Notes: generated by a model from the letters alone, not told the origin. 49,589 nt of DNA from Akkermansia muciniphila (GCA_945860945.1 CAMASG010000009.1:1-49589); one strand, 5' to 3'; shown: positions 1-10,105, counted from the first letter of the stretch. Program-made: numbers and translations.

Positions 1-1
1 T

Positions 2-787
2 TTCTTCGAGCATCTCGGGCACATCAAAACGATTGAGTCGCTCAACATCATCGCGACCAAACTCAGCGATGAGTGGATCGCGCCGCTGGGCAAGCTCACG
101 AATCTGAAAATGCTCAGGCTCGTCAACAACGGCAAGTTGACCGATGCCGGAATGGCGCATCTGGCCGGGCTGAAAAATCTCGAATCATTTTCCTTCGTCG
201 GCACAGGCATGAAAGGTCACGCCTATGCGAAGTTCGAAGGCTGGACGCGCCTCGTCAAAGTCAGTCATCGCGGCAGCTCGATCGATGACGAAGGGCTGCG
301 GCAACTCTGCGAGCACCTCCCCAATCTCGAAAGCATCAGCCTCGCTCACGCCAAGTTCACCGATGCCGGCGCTGTTCATCTGAACAAGCTCACCAAACTC
401 AAAGGGCTGGAAATCGGCACGCGCAATGCCACGCCGAGCTGCCTCCAGCAGATCGCCAAACTTCCGTTGACGTATCTGCAACTCGGAGATGGCCTCGACA
501 CGCCCGAAGGCATCGCCTTCATCAAAGGCATTCCCACGCTGCGCCGACTGACGATCACCAACGCCAAGCCGCTCACGGACGCCGATCTGAAGCTCGTCGC
601 CAGCATCACGCAGTTGGAGCATCTGGAGCTCAGCGGCATCCCTCTCCCCGAAGAACGCCTCGCGCTGCTCAAAGGCTTTACCTTCCTCAAATCCATGCGC
701 CTCGTTCCTTCCGGCGCGCCCTTCACGCCGGAGACCCAAGCCAAAGTCAAACAACTGCTGCCCAAGACCGAGCTGCAGCTCAAGTAA
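2..787 (+). CDS. leucine-rich-repeat protein, 5'-truncated by the window edge
   Basis: The frame is open from base 2 to a TAA at 785-787, so the N-terminus lies outside the window; at least 261 residues are visible. The protein is a chain of RNI-like leucine-rich repeats of about 24 residues. Recurring motifs such as LTDAGMAHLAGLKNLES and FTDAGAVHLNKLTKLKG have the TDAG-xxHL-xxL-xxL spacing common in Planctomycetes and Verrucomicrobia. Such repeats form a curved solenoid for protein binding. No catalytic domain is visible in this part. In related genomes these LRR tails are often joined to, or lie beside, cytochrome-c or DUF1549/DUF1553 proteins. The DUF1501 gene 130 bases downstream fits that setting, but the link is inference. 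Confidence 0.8.
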   Translation, partial: FFEHLGHIKTIESLNIIATKLSDEWIAPLGKLTNLKMLRLVNNGKLTDAGMAHLAGLKNLESFSFVGTGMKGHAYAKFEGWTRLVKVSHRGSSIDDEGLRQLCEHLPNLESISLAHAKFTDAGAVHLNKLTKLKGLEIGTRNATPSCLQQIAKLPLTYLQLGDGLDTPEGIAFIKGIPTLRRLTITNAKPLTDADLKLVASITQLEHLELSGIPLPEERLALLKGFTFLKSMRLVPSGAPFTPETQAKVKQLLPKTELQLK

Positions 788-916
788 CTGGGCCGCGCCC
801 TTTGGCGGAATAGGTTGTTAGGTGCGGGCGGAAGTCATAGGTTTAGGAGCAATGAATCCGCCATCCAATGAATTTCCCGTGCGTTTTGGCGGTCATAATC
901 ACGAGTTTTAATCCAT

Positions 917-2347
917 ATGAGCAAACCCATGTTCACTCTGAACGGCGGCTCCGGACTCCGTTGCAAGGGCATCCAGCGGCGCAGCTTCTTGAAGGCAGGC
1001 GCGTTGGGCTTCGGCGCTCTGACGCTGGCGGACGTGTTGCGCGGTGAGGCGGCGGCGGGGATTCGCTCATCCAACAAGGCAATCATCAACATCCACCTCG
1101 ACGGCGGTCCGCCGCAGATGGACTTGATCGATCCGAAGCCGAACGCCCCGTCGGAGATTCGTGGCGAGTTCAACTCCATCCGCACCAAGATTCCCGGCCT
1201 GCATCTCACCGAGTTGCTCCCGCGACTGGCGGCGCACGCGGACAAGTACGTTTTCCTCCGGTCACTCGTCGGCGCTGATGAGAAGCACGACGCTTTTCAA
1301 TGCCAGTCGGGGTTCAAGGAAAAGGAACTGGTCGGCGTGGGCGGCCGTCCGGCGATGGGCTGCGCGTTGAACCAACTCCTCGATAAGTCCGGCGACACCG
1401 CGCCAGGATTCGTGGATCTGCTGCAGGGGCGGCCTTTCGTGCGCAACAGCGCGCGGCCTGGATTTCTCGGCCTGACGAACGGCGCATATCGCCCAGACAT
1501 CTCGCAGATGTTTCCGCTCGCGTTGTCGACGGGCATGCAAGCCGAACTCAACAAGCAGAGTTACGGACGCAGCGATAGTCTCGCTCTTTCGCCGGGACTG
1601 ACCGTGGACCGGTTGAGAAACCGCGTCGCACTCCAGCAAAGCCTCGACACCCTCCGGCGCGATCTGGACGCCAGCGGTTCCATGGCGGCGTTGGACAAGT
1701 TCACGCAACTTTCGCTCGGCATCCTCACCTCCGGCAAATTTGCGGACGCGATGGATCTCTCGAAGGAAGATCCAAAAGTTCTCGACCGTTACACGCCAAG
1801 AATCGTGGCGCCCGAGTGGACTGGTGTCATCGGTGACACGATGGAAAGCCCCAAAGCAGCCCAGAAGTTCCTGCTGGCTCGCCGACTCATTGAGGCCGGC
1901 GTGCGTTGCGTGAGCCTTTCGATCGGTGATTTCGATACGCACGAAGCCAATTTCCCACGCATCCGCTACCTCGGCCCGCTGCTGGATCACGCGCTCGACA
2001 CGCTGGTGACCGACTTGGATGAGCGCGGGATGCTGAATGACGTGATGATTATCGTGTGGGGCGAGTTCGGGCGCTCACCGAGAATCAGCGCGAATGGCGG
2101 ACGCGAACACTGGCCGCAAGTTTCGATGGGCATCATGGCTGGTGGCGGACTCAAGACTGGCCAAGTCATCGGCAGCACCGATCGCTACGCCGCCGAGGCA
2201 GCCTCCCGACCGGTGCATTATCAGGACGTCTTCGCCACGTTGTATCGCCACTTGGGCATCGATGCGCGCGGCACGACCATCATGGACACGACCGGTCGTC
2301 CGCACTCGCTTCTGGATGTGGGCCAACCCATCGCAGAATTGATTTAG
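917..2347 (+). CDS. Tat-exported DUF1501 domain protein
   Basis: This 476-residue protein has a twin-arginine signal near residues 21-45 (RRSFLKAGALGFGALTLADV), so it should be exported folded. The rest matches the DUF1501 family, which belongs to the alkaline phosphatase/sulfatase-like superfamily and is greatly expanded in Planctomycetes and Verrucomicrobia. Family motifs are visible: HLDGGPPQMDLIDPKP near residue 60, FDTHEANFPRI in the middle and WGEFGRSPRI followed by GREHWP near the C-terminus. The substrate is unknown; a role in polysaccharide degradation is often proposed from its usual pairing with DUF1549/DUF1553 cytochromes. No such partner lies downstream here, because the next gene is convergent. 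The ATG start is chosen because it keeps the complete Tat n-region. Confidence 0.9.
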   Translation: MSKPMFTLNGGSGLRCKGIQRRSFLKAGALGFGALTLADVLRGEAAAGIRSSNKAIINIHLDGGPPQMDLIDPKPNAPSEIRGEFNSIRTKIPGLHLTELLPRLAAHADKYVFLRSLVGADEKHDAFQCQSGFKEKELVGVGGRPAMGCALNQLLDKSGDTAPGFVDLLQGRPFVRNSARPGFLGLTNGAYRPDISQMFPLALSTGMQAELNKQSYGRSDSLALSPGLTVDRLRNRVALQQSLDTLRRDLDASGSMAALDKFTQLSLGILTSGKFADAMDLSKEDPKVLDRYTPRIVAPEWTGVIGDTMESPKAAQKFLLARRLIEAGVRCVSLSIGDFDTHEANFPRIRYLGPLLDHALDTLVTDLDERGMLNDVMIIVWGEFGRSPRISANGGREHWPQVSMGIMAGGGLKTGQVIGSTDRYAAEAASRPVHYQDVFATLYRHLGIDARGTTIMDTTGRPHSLLDVGQPIAELI

Positions 2348-2458
2348 TCCACTCGTTTCTCCCCGTTGCTGTTTCTCGTTCGGCTCATTCAGCGGAGCCC
2401 TATTTCAAAATCTGAATGCCCAATATCGAAGCAGCGTAGTTCAACGAAGCCTCCCAGT

Positions 2459-4291
2459 TCACGGACTGGTGAGGCGGCGGGCGACGAATTCTCGCAGCCG
2501 CGGGAACTTGGATTGCGAAGCCAAAGCCAGCGCCCGCTGCGGATTGGCCGGCACCAGGGGTTCGAGCGCATACCAGATCATCAGCGGCAGGTTCGCGTCG
2601 GTCGCATCTTCCGTGCGCGCGGCGAGTCGAGTGAGAGTGACCCAGCGCTGTTCGTGCGGCAGACGCTGACATGCGCTCGCGAGATAAAGCCGCACGAGAG
2701 GTGACGGCTCGGCGGATGCCATCGCCTCGAGCTTGGCCAACATCGCCTCGGAAACTTTGTTGTCCTCGAGTTCAAATTGCACGGCCCACGCGCGCAGATG
2801 TTCCTGTGGATGATTGAGCAAACGCAAACGCAGCGGTTCATCCCCTGCGCTCATGACGTGCAACGCCCACAACGCACGAAGTTGTCTCGTCGCGTCTTTT
2901 TCTTTCTCCAACATTTCCTCGAGCGCCGGTCGGACCGTTGACGCGAGAGTCCCCGCAGCGGCGCGTTCTTGCAGAAGCCGACGCGCGTGCGCCACGAACC
3001 AGTCGTTCTTGTAGAGCTGCAGCTTGACCAGTTCGGCGTCGGAGAGCTTGGCGAGGTTCACCGGCGCGAGCGCAGGTTTTCTATCGCCGTAACTGATCTT
3101 GAAAATGCGGCCGGTGGCGCGGTCGGGCTTGCGAGTGTGGCACTCGTCGGGGTCGCTCCAGTCGCTGAGAAACACGGAACCATCGGGGCCATATTGCAGG
3201 CCGACACCAAGGAAACGCCGGTCGGCCGCGAGCATGAAATCTTTCCCGTGCCGACCGACGTAGCCGGAGCCGCGGCGCGCGAGGATGTCGTTGTTCACGC
3301 GCTTTCCATGAATGTTCACCATGAACATTACGCCGCGATAATCATCGGGGAAACTGTCGCCGAGATAAATCATCGCGCCCGAATGTGCGTGACCGCCGCC
3401 GACTGCGAGCTGATCGGCGCCGCCGCGCGACTTCGCCCAATCCGCGCCGACCCAGTGGCGGTGATCGGCGATGGTGTCCAGCGTGGCGTAGGCGTGACGG
3501 CTGAGCGGACTGGGACGGCGGCGCTCGTAGTACCCGCCCTGCACCATATGATAGAGGTGCGGCAGCACGCAGTTCGAGATGAAGATGTGGCCGTGCTCGT
3601 TGAAGGCGATGCCCCACGGATTGGTCGTGCCCTGGGCGAAACTCTCCACCACATGCCTCGTCGGATGATACCGCCACACGCCGCCATTCACGTGCACGCG
3701 CTGCTCCTCCGACGTGCCGGGCTTGCCGAGCTTCGAGTAAGAGGAACCGCCGTGCCCGCCGTAAAGCCAGCCGTCGGGCCCCCACGTGAAACCGTTCACA
3801 AGATTGTGAATGCCTTCGCGGCCGAAGCCTTCGAGCAACACCTCCGGCGGACCGTCGGGGCGGTCGTCGCCGTCGCGGTCGGGGATGAAGAGCAGGTGCG
3901 GCGAGTTCACCAACCACACGCCGCCGAACCCGACCTCGATGCCGGTCACGTAGTTGAGGCCGGTGGCGAAAACCGTGCGCCGATCGAAACGACCATCGCC
4001 ATTCGTGTCCTCGAAAATCACCACACGATCTTTGCCAGCGTCGGCATTCCAATTTGGATAAGAATGGTTCTCCACCACCCAAAGCCGGCCGCGGTCATCG
4101 ATGCAGAAGGCGATCGGCTGCGTCACATCCGGTTCGCCCGCGAAAAGCGTGACGCGGAAACCCGCCGGCACAGTCATCTGCCGCGCCGCCGCCTCGGGCG
4201 CGAGAAACGGGATGTCGGCCGCAACCGGCGCAGCGGCATCTGCACGGAGCAAACCGAGAAAACACAGGGTTGTGCCGAAGAGCGCTTTCAT
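2459..4291 (-). CDS. PVC-type membrane-bound dehydrogenase-like protein without the C-terminal heme module
   Basis: The frame opens at a TTG (4327), but the ATG at 4291 gives a clean signal peptide (MKALFGTTLCFLGLLRADA), so I use it: 610 residues. The N-terminal ~400 residues are a beta-propeller-like domain of the Pirellula/Verrucomicrobium family (TIGR02604-type). Characteristic stretches are PAGFRVTLFAGEPDVTQP, DDRGRLWVVE, NPWGIAFNEHGHIF and GPDGSVFLSDWSD. Two acidic loops (DTNGDGRFD and DRDGDDRPDG) look like calcium-binding sites. The C-terminal ~200 residues are helical and HEAT-like. Family members commonly continue into a cytochrome c domain with CxxCH. None is present here: the protein stops at a TGA after REFVARRLTSP. 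It may oxidise a sugar-like substrate or only bind a ligand. It is convergent with the DUF1501 gene. Confidence 0.8.
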   Translation of the reverse strand: MKALFGTTLCFLGLLRADAAAPVAADIPFLAPEAAARQMTVPAGFRVTLFAGEPDVTQPIAFCIDDRGRLWVVENHSYPNWNADAGKDRVVIFEDTNGDGRFDRRTVFATGLNYVTGIEVGFGGVWLVNSPHLLFIPDRDGDDRPDGPPEVLLEGFGREGIHNLVNGFTWGPDGWLYGGHGGSSYSKLGKPGTSEEQRVHVNGGVWRYHPTRHVVESFAQGTTNPWGIAFNEHGHIFISNCVLPHLYHMVQGGYYERRRPSPLSRHAYATLDTIADHRHWVGADWAKSRGGADQLAVGGGHAHSGAMIYLGDSFPDDYRGVMFMVNIHGKRVNNDILARRGSGYVGRHGKDFMLAADRRFLGVGLQYGPDGSVFLSDWSDPDECHTRKPDRATGRIFKISYGDRKPALAPVNLAKLSDAELVKLQLYKNDWFVAHARRLLQERAAAGTLASTVRPALEEMLEKEKDATRQLRALWALHVMSAGDEPLRLRLLNHPQEHLRAWAVQFELEDNKVSEAMLAKLEAMASAEPSPLVRLYLASACQRLPHEQRWVTLTRLAARTEDATDANLPLMIWYALEPLVPANPQRALALASQSKFPRLREFVARRLTSP

Positions 4292-4336
4292 CGCCAGTGT
4301 GATAAAGGAAACCGTCCGCGACCGCAACGCCGCAGC

Positions 4337-5041
4337 ATGATTTCACACTTGCGAAAACCGGAGCCGTGGCGGAAGCTGGCAACCGTGAAATTCCTCGCCG
4401 TCATTCTGCTCGTGTTGAGCTTGGGTCGCGCGACCACTTCGGCACAGACCTTCATCTCGCCGGGCGGGAACTCGTCGTTTTTCACCTACACCACCACACT
4501 CGTCGGCCAGCCGGTGTATGACCCGCTGCTGTTCACCTCGCCACTCTTCGTGCCGCTGATGTATCAGTCGCCGACCATCATCAATCCCTACCTGCCGGTC
4601 TCGTCGATTTTCTCGTATCAGCCGGTGAACCCGCTGTGGACGGCTATCACGACGAACGTCAATCCAGCGAGCGTGACGAACAACTTTTTCGCGCCGATTT
4701 GGCCGACGGTGAATTACTTGCCGTACACGTATCTGCCGATCATCGGTTCCTCGCCGACCACCTACGTGCCGACCTTCTTCAACCCCGTGCGATTCACGCC
4801 CACCATCGTGACCGGCGGCAACGGCGTCATCTTCGGCCCACCGTACGCGACGAACAATCTCTCCGTAACGCCCACCGTGTACATCAGCACGCCGACCATC
4901 ACCGCGCCCGTCGCACCGAACGCCCTGAGCATCATCGCGCCGCGCCTGCCAGTGTGGGTCACCACCACGCTCGTGAATTTCGGTTCCTCAACCGGTGTGG
5001 TGCAGCGGGTGAATCTCCGCTATCCAGCCACTTGGCCGTGA
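4337..5041 (+). CDS. secreted Thr/Pro/Tyr/Asn-rich protein of unknown function
   Basis: I do not recognise this 234-residue protein. The same frame stays open far upstream, antisense to the dehydrogenase-like gene, so the true start must lie near here. The ATG at 4337 or the GTG at 4385 (V-KFLAVILLVLSLG) would each place a signal peptide ending near ATTSAQ at the N-terminus. The mature part has few charged residues and is very rich in T, P, Y, N, F and V, with short recurring units such as YVPTFFNP, RFTPTIV and SVTPTVYIS. That composition suggests an extended or beta-rich extracellular or wall-associated protein. It diverges from the dehydrogenase-like gene with under 100 bases between the starts, so the two may share a control region. 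Confidence 0.6.
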   Translation: MISHLRKPEPWRKLATVKFLAVILLVLSLGRATTSAQTFISPGGNSSFFTYTTTLVGQPVYDPLLFTSPLFVPLMYQSPTIINPYLPVSSIFSYQPVNPLWTAITTNVNPASVTNNFFAPIWPTVNYLPYTYLPIIGSSPTTYVPTFFNPVRFTPTIVTGGNGVIFGPPYATNNLSVTPTVYISTPTITAPVAPNALSIIAPRLPVWVTTTLVNFGSSTGVVQRVNLRYPATWP

Positions 5042-5109
5042 GCGCCGCGAGGAACGCGGTCCTTGAATCGAAGCTTGGCAACACCCGCAGCCCTTTCTAG
5101 CCTCCACCC

Positions 5110-5667
5110 GTGCTCGGAATAATCCGCTTTCTCGGTCTCTTGAATGCCGCCATCTGGCTCGGCTCGGCGGTCTTTGTGACCTTCGTCGCTGGCCCTGCGT
5201 TCTTCTCGGAGGAGATGCTCGCCTTCCTGCCCAAAGCCCACAGCGGCCGTGCAGCGCAGCTCGTGCTCGAACGCTACTTCATGTTGCACTGCATCTGCGC
5301 CGGTATCGCCGTGGCGCATCTGCTCGCGGAATGGCTCCAGACGCGCCAACCGCTCTCTCCGCTGCACCGAAATCTGTTGCTCGTCGTTGTCGCGCTGGCC
5401 TTGTTGGGCGGACTCTGGCTCGCGCCGCGGCTGCAGCGGCTGCACCCCGCGATGTATCCGGAGATGTATTATTGGAATGATCCCGAGAAGTTGTTGAAGA
5501 TGGCTCAACCGGAGCGGGTGGAAGCCGCTAAGAAATCGTTCGGCCTCTGGCACGGCGTGGCGCAGACGGCGAATCTGCTCGTGCTACTCGGCCTCGTCGG
5601 CCACTTCTTCCTCGTGAACCGACCGTCCACGGCGCCGCGGTTCGGCAACCGGTTCAGGACTCCTTAA
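5110..5667 (+). CDS. DUF4149-like four-helix membrane protein
   Basis: This 185-residue integral membrane protein starts at GTG. Hydrophobic segments lie near residues 5-28, 58-75, 86-105 and 148-170. The first contains NAAIWLGSAVFVTFVAGPAFF, and its small-residue/aromatic pattern plus the following FF-S-E-E is typical of DUF4149-like proteins. The second segment ends in a conserved-looking HLLAEWLQ. A periplasmic or cytoplasmic loop holds the run HPAMYPEMYYWND. Function is not known. The last 14 bases overlap the end of the convergent rsfS gene. No recognisable Shine-Dalgarno sequence precedes the GTG. Confidence 0.65.
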   Translation: MLGIIRFLGLLNAAIWLGSAVFVTFVAGPAFFSEEMLAFLPKAHSGRAAQLVLERYFMLHCICAGIAVAHLLAEWLQTRQPLSPLHRNLLLVVVALALLGGLWLAPRLQRLHPAMYPEMYYWNDPEKLLKMAQPERVEAAKKSFGLWHGVAQTANLLVLLGLVGHFFLVNRPSTAPRFGNRFRTP

Positions 5668-6028
5668 GTTTCCGAACCGCCTTCTTGCGGGGTTTCACCG
5701 GCGCGGCATCACCCCAAAGCGCCTCGAGATTATACTGCTCGCGCACGTCGGCGCGCATCACGTGCACAATCACGTCGAAATAATCCAGCACGACCCACGT
5801 CGCTTTTTCGGTACCGTCGGAGACGCGCGCCCGCTCGTCATGCTTCTCCCGCAGTTCGTCGGAAATCTCTCTCACGATGGATCGCACGTGCGGCTCGCTC
5901 AAGCCGGTGCAAATCACGAAGTAATCCGTCACGCTGGAGAGCTTGCGGACGTCGAGCACGACGATGCTCCCAGCCTTCTTGTTGTCCGCGTATTCGTGGC
6001 AGAGGCTCGCCAGTTTCTTTGAATCCAT
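5654..6028 (-). CDS. rsfS: ribosome silencing factor RsfS
   Basis: RsfS (RsfA/YbeB/DUF143 family) binds ribosomal protein uL14 and blocks joining of the 30S and 50S subunits under nutrient limitation. The frame could start at a TTG at 6058, but the ATG at 6028 (MDSKKLASLCHEYADNKKA) gives the usual family start and a 124-residue protein. Family hallmarks are visible: VVLDVRKLSSVTDYFVICTG near residues 22-41, the GTEKATWVVLDYFDVIVHVM segment near residues 72-91, and the closing YNLEALWGDA. A basic tail (PRKKAVRKLKE) follows. It is the last gene of the cstA - small ORF - nadD - rsfS run; nadD-rsfS adjacency is widespread in bacteria. Confidence 0.93.
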   Translation of the reverse strand: MDSKKLASLCHEYADNKKAGSIVVLDVRKLSSVTDYFVICTGLSEPHVRSIVREISDELREKHDERARVSDGTEKATWVVLDYFDVIVHVMRADVREQYNLEALWGDAAPVKPRKKAVRKLKES

Positions 6029-6054
6029 CACACCTGAAGATGGCCGAAAGCCGT

Positions 6055-6627
6055 TCAAAGGTAAAGCCGACTGTTACGAATCGTCTCCGCCACCGCCGCC
6101 GGCACGAGGAAATCCACCGGTAAACCGGCCTTCACACGCGCGCGAATCTGCGAGGACGACACGCCGAGCGGGAAGCCCCGCAGCGTGCGGCCACGGAACG
6201 GTTTCGGCAGCGGCACCTCCGCATCGCCCGGCCGCGGGATGACCACAAACTCGACCAATTGCGCCAACTCCGCCGCATCGCGCCAGGTCGGCAGCATCGC
6301 CACGTGATCGGCGCCAATCAGCCAGTGCAACCGCGCCGAGGGAAACTTCCGCACGTATTCGCGCACCGTGTCGATGGTGTAGGAAACACCGCCGCGCGCG
6401 ATCTCCTGCGCGTCCACTTCCGCCCACGGAAGGCCTGCCAGCGCGAGCCGCAGAAACCTCAACCGCACCTCGGCGGGCGCGGGTTGCGCGTCCGGCTTGA
6501 AGGGCGATTGCGTCGCTGGAATGAAACAGACGCCGTCCAACTCCAACTCCTCCAGCGCCGCCTGCGCCACCAGCAGGTGGCCGAGGTGCACCGGATCAAA
6601 TGAGCCGCCAAAAAGTCCGAGTTTCAT
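6055..6627 (-). CDS. nadD: nicotinate-nucleotide adenylyltransferase
   Basis: NadD transfers AMP from ATP to nicotinate mononucleotide to make deamido-NAD, the penultimate step of NAD synthesis in the cytoplasm. The nucleotidyltransferase signature GGSFDPVHLGH lies at residues 7-17, and the C-terminal VSSSQIRARV matches the ISSTxxR motif that contacts the phosphates. At 190 residues the length is normal. The ATG at 6627 is preferred because the family starts at MKLGLFGGSF and because it lies 1 base after the stop codon of the preceding small gene, which suggests translational coupling. An in-frame ATG 21 bases upstream (6648) also exists. The gap to the rsfS ATG is 26 bases. Confidence 0.95.
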   Translation of the reverse strand: MKLGLFGGSFDPVHLGHLLVAQAALEELELDGVCFIPATQSPFKPDAQPAPAEVRLRFLRLALAGLPWAEVDAQEIARGGVSYTIDTVREYVRKFPSARLHWLIGADHVAMLPTWRDAAELAQLVEFVVIPRPGDAEVPLPKPFRGRTLRGFPLGVSSSQIRARVKAGLPVDFLVPAAVAETIRNSRLYL

Positions 6628-6628
6628 T

Positions 6629-6838
6629 TCAACGCCCCACTCTTCCATCCCCATTCATATCTTCACCAAACCGTGTTTCAAGAATCTCCGTCAAGCGGCG
6701 CAGTTGATTGCGGGTCGTCAACAGCTCCGCCTCCAGACGAAGAACCTTTTGCTCCAATTGCTCCGCGCGATTCACCGCCTCGGCGCCTTTGCTTTTCGCG
6801 GCGCTGATTTGAACCTGTTGGATTAAATCCCAGAGCAT
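6629..6838 (-). CDS. 69-residue coiled-coil protein with an EF-hand-like tail
   Basis: This is a short gene I cannot name. The ATG at 6838 is preceded by AAAGGAGACATTC, a strong Shine-Dalgarno sequence 8 bases upstream, so the longer frame back to 6919 is not needed. Residues ~18-55 form an amphipathic coiled coil (NRAEQLEQKVLRLEAEL, then TRNQLRRLTEILETRF). The last residues read DMNGDGRVGR, which matches the DxNxDGxV calcium loop of EF-hand and dockerin motifs. There is no signal peptide or membrane segment, so it is probably cytoplasmic. Its stop is 1 base from the nadD ATG and its start is 19 bases after the cstA stop, which places it in one operon with both. Confidence 0.7.
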   Translation of the reverse strand: MLWDLIQQVQISAAKSKGAEAVNRAEQLEQKVLRLEAELLTTRNQLRRLTEILETRFGEDMNGDGRVGR

Positions 6839-6857
6839 GAATGTCTCCTTTGGTTTA

Positions 6858-9224
<2,367 letters not shown>

Positions 9225-9232
9225 TAGTAACC

Positions 9233-9253
9233 CCGCGCACACTTCTCGCGCGG
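9233..9253 (-). promoter_or_regulatory. hairpin in the cstA leader touching the ribosome binding site
   Basis: On the minus strand the leader reads CCGCGC, nine bases, then GCGCGG, directly followed by GGTTACTA and the cstA ATG. The 6-bp all-GC stem includes the first half of the GGGG that is the only Shine-Dalgarno candidate. Folding would therefore partly hide the ribosome binding site. This is seen by eye only; no folding energy was computed. Confidence 0.4.
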
Positions 9254-9260
9254 ATGCCCG

Positions 9261-9290
9261 ATGATAGGAACTTTAGCCGTCTGAAAACAA
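9261..9290 (-). promoter_or_regulatory. candidate sigma70-type promoter of cstA
   Basis: On the minus strand, TTGTTT (9290-9285) and TATCAT (9266-9261) are separated by 18 bases. The -10 box matches five of six consensus positions and the -35 box three or four. The transcript would start about at the leader hairpin, giving a leader of some 30 bases before the cstA ATG. Verrucomicrobial promoters are poorly defined, so this is a suggestion. Confidence 0.35.
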
Positions 9291-9543
9291 CCGGAAAGGG
9301 AATCCTAACGTGACCGCCACGATGACTGGGCTCATTGCGCGCTCAGTTCCCCGACGACGGACGCCGCAGATTCACACGCTGAACCTGCAGCGGGACACGC
9401 TGCGCGCGGACAACAACAGCATTGGTTCTCGAAGAGCCACCCGCACGAGCGGCCTCACGCAGATTCACGCGAATAACGCCGGTTGGTGGGCGCGACGCGA
9501 TATTGGTGCGACCGTTACCTCTAAACACAAAGGAGTCCCTCGT
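9291..9543. other. long intergenic region between divergent cstA and the 139-aa gene
   Basis: Together with the cstA promoter and hairpin, this makes a stretch of 319 bases without a convincing gene. The frame of the following gene stays open back to 9310, but the extra 78 codons are an Arg/Thr-rich, non-protein-like sequence. The strong Shine-Dalgarno sequence lies only before 9544. I see no tRNA, repeat or clear promoter on the plus strand. Confidence 0.5.
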
Positions 9544-9963
9544 ATGAGACCTGAGCTGCGCGATAAACTGCACCGACTCGTGATGCTCTGGCAACTGCAC
9601 GCGCCTCACCGAAAGTTTCTGGGCATGAGCCCAGAGCAGTTCCTCGCCAAGGTCAACCGTCTCGATACCCACTTGGACGGCATGAAGGAGGTGGACTTCA
9701 CCTACATGGGGATGATCGCGTCGCGTGAAAACATGGCGGGCGATCTGAACCTGGATTACCAGCGGATCGTGAGCATCATCTGGGGCGATGAGGAGTTCGG
9801 GCCGTTCAGCGAATTCCTCCGCGGTCTCGGCTACAAAACGCTGAGCGAATATAACTCGCCCAGATCGGACAACTCGCCGCCGCTCTCGGGAACCGCGCCG
9901 GACAATATGGCTCCGCCGCCGCCTTCGGGCATCCTGCCGCCGGATAATCAAGCCGCAGCATAA
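9544..9963 (+). CDS. 139-residue protein of unknown function with a Pro-rich tail
   Basis: I do not recognise this family. The start is set by AGGAG at 9531-9535, 8 bases before the ATG. Residues 1-100 look like a compact, mainly helical cytoplasmic domain with mixed charge, including MRPELRDKLHRLVMLWQLH, FLGMSPEQFLAKVNRL and FSEFLRGLGYKTLSEY. The last ~35 residues are low-complexity and rich in Pro, Ser and Asn (PPPPSGILPPDNQAAA). There is no signal peptide or membrane helix. It is followed by a strong hairpin and the small basic protein gene. Confidence 0.65.
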   Translation: MRPELRDKLHRLVMLWQLHAPHRKFLGMSPEQFLAKVNRLDTHLDGMKEVDFTYMGMIASRENMAGDLNLDYQRIVSIIWGDEEFGPFSEFLRGLGYKTLSEYNSPRSDNSPPLSGTAPDNMAPPPPSGILPPDNQAAA

Positions 9964-9974
9964 CAGACATCGCC

Positions 9975-10013
9975 CATCCACCCCGCGAGGGAGCAATCCC
10001 CCGCCGGTGGGTG
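9975..10013 (+). terminator. strong GNRA-capped hairpin, probable terminator
   Basis: The arms CATCCACC (9975-9982) and GGTGGGTG (10006-10013) pair over 8 bases with one G-U pair. Inside, GCG/CGC and GGGA/TCCC extend the stem around a GCAA tetraloop (9993-9996), with small internal mismatches. It lies 11 bases after the stop of the 139-aa gene. A clean T-run is missing (CGGCGCAAAATAACG follows), so an intrinsic terminator is likely but not certain. A leader structure for the next gene is the alternative. Confidence 0.5.
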
Positions 10014-10105
10014 CGGCGCAAAATAACGTTTGGCACGGGGGCGAGGCTCTGGTAGAAACTCGCTCCCGCGTGGCATGGCCGCGCGGTAGACAAAGGGAAC
10101 AATTT

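Noticed and set aside
2969-4336. Long plus-strand open frame continuing into the secreted protein gene
   Set aside because: It lies antisense to the dehydrogenase-like gene, which has clear family motifs. GC-rich codon bias keeps the opposite frame open; only the part from about 4337 is protein-like.
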